The notes beneath the pieces are model-generated. The model did not search any database, had not been told where the DNA came from, and saw only the letters and a program-made list of their open reading frames with translations. Shown one piece after another: positions 60,357 through 64,000 of a DNA stretch of 64,000 nucleotides; positions within the stretch are counted from its first letter, which is position 1, and each line of letters opens with the position of its first letter. The position numbers and the translations under genes were made by a program. Location of the stretch: assembly GCF_003946695.1 (NCBI RefSeq), contig NZ_RHOX01000013.1, positions 1-64,000 on the forward strand, given 5' to 3'. This DNA is from Lapidilactobacillus bayanensis. GTDB lineage: Bacteria > Bacillota > Bacilli > Lactobacillales > Lactobacillaceae.

Positions 60357-60835
60357 AGCGCGGAGAAAGTCTGGTTGACAACGAGCATTAAGAAAGCAAT
60401 GAAAAAGTTCGTATTTTGAACTTATTCATTGCTGGCTTAAGCGGAATTGTCAGACTTTCGCAGCACGTTTCAAAAGCAGAGTGCGGAGAACAACGAATTG
60501 ACTGTCTTAATTTAAACGGGAAGATCGCTGCGTGTTAGCGCAGAGAGATTCACGCTTAAATTATGCGCAGTCAGTTGTTCGTAGCACGTTTCAACTAGAG
60601 TGCGAAAGCCAACGGGTTGCTGGTCTAAATTTAAATGGAAAGATTGATGCGTGCCAACGCAAGGAGATTCACACTTAAATTCACTGTCGCCAGTTGTTCG
60701 CAGCACGTTTCAGCTAGAGTGCGAAGGCCAACGAATTGATTGCGTAGTTCTAACTAGGAAGCACAGCTGGGTGCCAACCCAGATGGGATTTCTAGTTAGA
60801 CATAGCAATCAGTTGCCTTGAGCACGTTTCAACTC
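60357..60835. repeat. Tandem array of four ~120-bp hairpin units with conserved pairing
   Basis: Units start at 60356, 60479, 60598 and 60717 with GAG(T/C)GCG and end with AGCACGTTTC; period is 118-123 bp. Each folds as a long stem. Apical stems differ but pair: CTGCG-CGCAG (60528-60543), TGCGT-gcca-ACGCA (60648-60661), CTGGGT-gcca-ACCCAG (60767-60782). Middle stems: TTAATTTAA-TTAAATTA, AATTTAA-TTAAATT, TCTAACTAG-CTAGTTAGA. Outer stems: TGACTG-CAGTCA, CTGG-CCAG, TGATTG-CAATCA, with a conserved CAAC/GTTG near the base. Unit 1 has AGCAATGAA-TTCATTGCT. No open frame explains this. Confidence 0.85.
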
Positions 60836-60865
60836 CAGAAATAATTAGCCCCATCTAATCTCACA

Positions 60866-60916
60866 CAAAAATGAGGAACTAAATCCAATTTCTGGATTTA
60901 GTTCCTCATTTTTTTA
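60866..60916. terminator. Strong bidirectional terminator
   Basis: A perfect 16-bp stem (60871-60886 with 60894-60909), followed by TTTTTTT on the right and preceded by AAAAA on the left. It separates the convergent exonuclease and acetyltransferase transcripts, and ends any rightward RNA covering the hairpin array. Confidence 0.92.
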
Positions 60917-60956
60917 ATCGTCATTATCAAACTGGCTGTAATTTTACCTTTGTTCT

Positions 60957-61475
60957 TTAAAACAGTCTTGCCATTAAAATTGTCGTTAACAACTCACCGT
61001 CTTTACTGCGAAAACTTTGTGGTAATTCTCCTTCTGTCACGAAATCAAATTGGTGATAAAGCTTTTGTGCAGGTAAATTTCTTTTCTGAACATAAAGTTC
61101 CACTCGTTTTAACGAGGATGCTTCAGCAACCCAAGTCAAAGCTTCATCCATTAAAATTTGGCCCAACCCCTGATGGCGAAAAGCACGGGCAATAATAATG
61201 CCTAGCTCACCAACATGGCTGCGTTGATAACCATCTGGCGCAGCTATTCGCAAATAACCAATTAATTCCTTGTCTGCCAGCGCCACCAACAAGTAATTAT
61301 TTGCTGATTCATAAATATCTGCTAACTCGCGAGCCATCATCTCTTCAGGAATATCCGCCGAAAAGTCATCGGTTTCTAATAAGTCGCAAGAAACAACCTC
61401 TACTTGCCAGAAACGTAATAATTCTGCGGCATCTTGAGGAATTGCCTGTCGAATTGTAATCTCTACCTCACTCAT
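60957..61475 (-). CDS. GNAT acetyltransferase
   Basis: A 172-residue acetyltransferase. VGELGIIIARAFRHQGLGQILMDEAL contains the acetyl-CoA motif (R-x-x-G-x-G), and YVQKRNLPAQKLYHQFDFVTEG the C-terminal motif. It lies after tsaE, where rimI is often found, but the sequence (with LRIAAPDGYQRSHVGELGI) is more like a general GNAT. ATG 61475 (MSEVEITIRQ) follows the overlap with tsaE of 8 bp. Confidence 0.85.
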   Translation of the reverse strand: MSEVEITIRQAIPQDAAELLRFWQVEVVSCDLLETDDFSADIPEEMMARELADIYESANNYLLVALADKELIGYLRIAAPDGYQRSHVGELGIIIARAFRHQGLGQILMDEALTWVAEASSLKRVELYVQKRNLPAQKLYHQFDFVTEGELPQSFRSKDGELLTTILMARLF

Positions 61476-61941
61476 TTGACCACCGTTTCGCAAATTGACC
61501 GAGTAACACTTCTGAACGAGGTCCTTGAGCAGTCAAGGTGAATTGCCGACCATCGTCAAGCTTAGCCGACCGTTCAATCGTAATCGTCAGCACATCCTTA
61601 GGTAACACATCGGCGCCAAATTCTGGCCACTCAATGACACAAACACCTTGTCCTTCGAAATATTCTTCCAAACCAAGATCATCTGCTGAACTATGTTCTA
61701 AGCGATACAAGTCCATATGAAATAATGGCAGCCGACCATCGCGATACTCACGAATAATCGTAAAGGTGGGACTTTTAATTGCTCGACTAATCCCTAAAGT
61801 GCGTGCCAAACCGCGAGTAAACGTCGTTTTGCCTGCACCAAGATCACCTTCAAGTAACAGCACTGCACCAGCATATAACAACGGTGCTAACTGCTCACCA
61901 ACTGCTTCTGTTTGTGTGGCACTAGTCGTTTCAAATTTCAA
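61468..61941 (-). CDS. tsaE: tRNA threonylcarbamoyladenosine synthesis ATPase TsaE
   Basis: A 157-residue P-loop protein. VLLLEGDLGAGKTTFTRGL is the Walker A; SPTFTIIREY and FHMDLYRLE are the family motifs; VCVIEWPEF the end motif. It works with TsaB and TsaD in t6A37 modification of tRNAs. It is downstream of pta (28 bp gap), a known arrangement in lactobacilli. Confidence 0.95.
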   Translation of the reverse strand: MKFETTSATQTEAVGEQLAPLLYAGAVLLLEGDLGAGKTTFTRGLARTLGISRAIKSPTFTIIREYRDGRLPLFHMDLYRLEHSSADDLGLEEYFEGQGVCVIEWPEFGADVLPKDVLTITIERSAKLDDGRQFTLTAQGPRSEVLLGQFAKRWSNE

Positions 61942-61969
61942 AGTCCTTACCTCTTGATATCAAAAAATT

Positions 61970-62953
61970 TTACAACAAAGATTGTGCCGCAGTAATAATC
62001 GCTAATTTATAAACATCTTCTTCATTAGCACCTCGTGATAAATCTGAAACAGGTTGATTTAAACCTTGCAAAATTGGACCGATCGCTTCAAAACCGCCAA
62101 AACGTTGGGCAATCTTGTAGCCAATATTACCTGACTGTAATTCTGGAAAAACAAAAACTGTGGCGTGCCCAGCAACTGTTGAACCTGGTGCTTTTTGAGC
62201 AGCGACTGATGGCACGTAAGAAGCATCGAATTGTAATTCGCCATCAATATCCATGTCAGGTGCCAATTCTTGCGCAATTTTTGTTGCTTCAGCAACTTTT
62301 GTTACTTCTTCCGACTTTGCGGAACCTTTAGTTGAGAAGCTTAACAGTGCAACCTTAGGATCAATATCAAACAATTCAGCGGTTTTACCGGATTGAACGG
62401 CAATCTCTGCTAATTCTTGAGCGTTTGGATTGATGTTAATCGCACAATCAGAGAATAAATAACGTTCTTCTTCACGGCCACGTTGCATAATGAACGCACC
62501 AGAAGTCCGTGAGACGCCTGGTTTCGTCTTAATAATTTGTAAAGCTGGACGAACAGTTTCTCCGGTCGAATGAACGATACCAGAAACCATGCCATCAACT
62601 TGTTTCATATAAACGAGCATCGTTCCGAAATAATTAGGATCTAACAAAATTTGCCGAGCTTGTTCTTCAGTCGCTTTGCCTTTGCGACGTTCAACAAATG
62701 TCGCGACCATTTTATCAAAATCAGCGACAGCGTAGTTATTAGGATCAATGACCTTAAGATTTTCGATATGAAAACCATTGTCTTTAGCGACTTTTTCAAC
62801 TTCTTCTTGGTTCCCTAACAAAATTGGTTCCAAAACTTTGTCAGCCTTTAAACGAACAGCTGCACCAATGATCCGTGGTTCTTGACCCTCTGGAAAAACA
62901 ATTTTAATGTTTTTTCCGTTGATTTTACCTTGTAAACTCTCAAATAAGTCCAT
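61970..62953 (-). CDS. pta: Phosphate acetyltransferase
   Basis: A 327-residue enzyme that converts acetyl-CoA to acetyl phosphate. KIVFPEGQEPRIIGAAVRL opens the protein; ATEEQARQIL, MVSGIVHSTGETVRPALQIIKTKPGVSRTSGAF and LQGLNQPVSDLSRGANEEDVY are diagnostic. Partner of AckA. GGAGGAAATTTC precedes the ATG. Two cre-like sites upstream suggest CcpA control. Confidence 0.97.
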   Translation of the reverse strand: MDLFESLQGKINGKNIKIVFPEGQEPRIIGAAVRLKADKVLEPILLGNQEEVEKVAKDNGFHIENLKVIDPNNYAVADFDKMVATFVERRKGKATEEQARQILLDPNYFGTMLVYMKQVDGMVSGIVHSTGETVRPALQIIKTKPGVSRTSGAFIMQRGREEERYLFSDCAININPNAQELAEIAVQSGKTAELFDIDPKVALLSFSTKGSAKSEEVTKVAEATKIAQELAPDMDIDGELQFDASYVPSVAAQKAPGSTVAGHATVFVFPELQSGNIGYKIAQRFGGFEAIGPILQGLNQPVSDLSRGANEEDVYKLAIITAAQSLL

Positions 62954-62970
62954 GAAATTTCCTCCAATGC

Positions 62971-63004
62971 GAAAGCGCTTTTGTCTTCCATTTTAGCGCT
63001 TTCT
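62971..63004 (-). promoter_or_regulatory. Two cre-like sites before pta
   Basis: GAAAGCGCTTTTG (62971-62983) and, on the other strand reading, AGAAAGCGCT (63004-62995) carry the AAAGCGCT core of CcpA operators. They lie within 50 bp of the start codon and downstream of the likely promoter. B. subtilis pta and ackA are CcpA targets; here a downstream place would fit repression or fine control. Confidence 0.6.
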
Positions 63005-63035
63005 GATCACTTCGACTAGCCCTATTTGTATATTT

Positions 63036-63064
63036 CGTATAACAGTTTAGGAAATCTGTTTCAA
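63036..63064 (-). promoter_or_regulatory. Promoter of pta
   Basis: Minus strand TTGAAA (63064-63059), 17 bp, TATACG (63041-63036). It lies just beyond the ung stop codon and about 85 bp before the pta start. Confidence 0.6.
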
Positions 63065-63069
63065 ATTGG

Positions 63070-63759
63070 TTAGTCGTGTGGCCCTGGATCGCTAGGTAAT
63101 TGCCAGTTAATTGGTGATTCGTTAAATTTTTCTAAGGCCTGATTAGCTTGAGAAAATGGCCGCGAACCGAAGAAACCACCATAAGCTGATAACGGACTAG
63201 GATGTACTGAGGTTAACACGACATTTTTTGATTCGTCAATAAAATCACGTTTGGCCTTAGCAGCATTCCCCCATAAAATAAAAACAACCCCACCCCGTTC
63301 CGACAATGCTTTAATTGCCTGATCAGTTAAAAGTTCCCAGCCTTTGCCACGATGAGAGTAAGCGCGGTGTGCCCGCACGGTTAAAACAGAATTCAGCAGT
63401 AAAACGCCTTGATCTGCCCAAGCTTTTAAATAGCCATGATTCACCGGGGTGGCGCCAACATCTGTTGCTAACTCTTTATAAATATTTTTCAAAGACGGCG
63501 GCACTTGATTACCTGGTAAGACTGAAAAACTCAAACCATGGGCTTGATTAGGTTCATGATAAGGATCCTGGCCGAGAATAACCACCTTTGTATCTTTAAA
63601 AGAGGTCCATTCAAAGGCCTGAAAAATATGATACATATCCGGATAAATAGTTTCAGTCTGATATTCCTGACGTAAGAATTGATGAAGTTGCGCGTATTCA
63701 GGCGATTCAAACACTGGTTCTAAAATCTGTTGCCAATCATTATGAATGAGTTCTTTCAT
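63070..63759 (-). CDS. ung: Uracil-DNA glycosylase
   Basis: A 229-residue repair enzyme. [22 protein letters not shown] contains the water-activating loop (GQDPYH), [18 protein letters not shown] the uracil-binding part, and [22 protein letters not shown] the DNA-intercalation loop. It removes uracil from DNA. The start MKELIHNDW has AGATAGGTG before it. Confidence 0.97.
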   Translation of the reverse strand: MKELIHNDWQQILEPVFESPEYAQLHQFLRQEYQTETIYPDMYHIFQAFEWTSFKDTKVVILGQDPYHEPNQAHGLSFSVLPGNQVPPSLKNIYKELATDVGATPVNHGYLKAWADQGVLLLNSVLTVRAHRAYSHRGKGWELLTDQAIKALSERGGVVFILWGNAAKAKRDFIDESKNVVLTSVHPSPLSAYGGFFGSRPFSQANQALEKFNESPINWQLPSDPGPHD

Positions 63760-63945
63760 CTTGAATCACACCTATCTCTAACAATAATCTACCAATATGC
63801 TACACTTTTATCCCCATTAACACAAAGCACCAGCAAATAATTCAGCAAATTCTTTATCCAACCTGCCACGTACTGAAACCTGCAAGTAATAGGTAATTAT
63901 GCTACACTAAACTTAATAAATGACGAAGAATTGGAAGGTGATGTT

Positions 63946-64000
63946 TTGATTTCAATTATTGCTTCCGACATGGATGGCACCTTACTAAATGACAAAATGG
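63946..64000 (+). CDS. HAD hydrolase (Cof type), cut by window edge
   Basis: A TTG at 63946 with GGAAGGTGAT before it opens the frame ISIIASDMDGTLLNDKM, which runs to the edge. D-M-D-G-T-L-L is HAD motif I. Only 18 codons are visible. It is divergent from ung. Confidence 0.8.
   Translation, partial: MISIIASDMDGTLLNDKM

Noticed and set aside
60357-60835. CRISPR array
   Set aside because: Units are about 120 bp, similar throughout rather than repeat plus unique spacer, and no cas genes are near.

Overview
The window looks like a chromosome segment of a low-to-moderate GC Gram-positive bacterium of the Lactobacillaceae. The reasons are AGGAGG ribosome sites, the comGA-GG operon, cdaA-cdaR-glmM, a polyamine ABC operon, and a tmRNA whose tag reads ANKENSYALAA. 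The species cannot be fixed from sequence alone.

Positions 1 to about 30270 are a siphovirus-type prophage cut by the left edge. Its right end abuts the 3' end of the tmRNA gene, which is the likely integration target. Read leftward on the minus strand from the immunity region, it holds: an early region (Cro-like repressor, DUF771 protein, DUF2800 nuclease, DUF2815 ssDNA-binding protein, family A DNA polymerase, a two-domain sliding-clamp-like protein, DUF1642 proteins, a DUF1599 protein); a P4-type primase-helicase followed by a repeat cluster; VRR-NUC nuclease, SNF2-type helicase and ArpU regulator; then packaging and head genes (HNH, terminases, portal, minor head protein, scaffold, capsid), connectors, tail tube, tail chaperones, tape measure and a partial distal tail gene. 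Lysis genes would lie beyond the left edge. On the plus strand, repressor, ImmA-like protease, a small membrane-anchored accessory protein and a tyrosine integrase form the lysogeny module. The capsid gene ends in a textbook -1 frameshift signal that would add a 55-residue tail to part of the capsid subunits.

From 30.3 kb on the window is host core genome: tmRNA, an amino-acid permease, ytxK-ackA divergent from comGA-GG, yebC, vanZ, a DUF4097 protein, sfsA, an HAD phosphatase, an acetyltransferase, degV, glmS, cdaA-cdaR-glmM, potABCD with a cupin regulator, acuI, murB, exoA, a DEDD exonuclease, rimI-like, tsaE, pta, ung and the start of another HAD gene. Two themes are linked. GlmM and GlmS make amino sugars while cdaA and cdaR make and control c-di-AMP. 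Pta and AckA form the acetyl-phosphate/ATP pathway from two separate loci.

The least explained material is intergenic. A four-unit tandem array of about 120-bp hairpins (60357-60835) has stems that are changed in sequence but conserved in pairing. A repeat-rich region between cdaA and potD (about 50.9-51.56 kb) has two 88-bp direct copies and a partial inverted copy. There are also several very long hairpins. These suggest a family of palindromic elements, RNA- or DNA-level, that I do not recognise.
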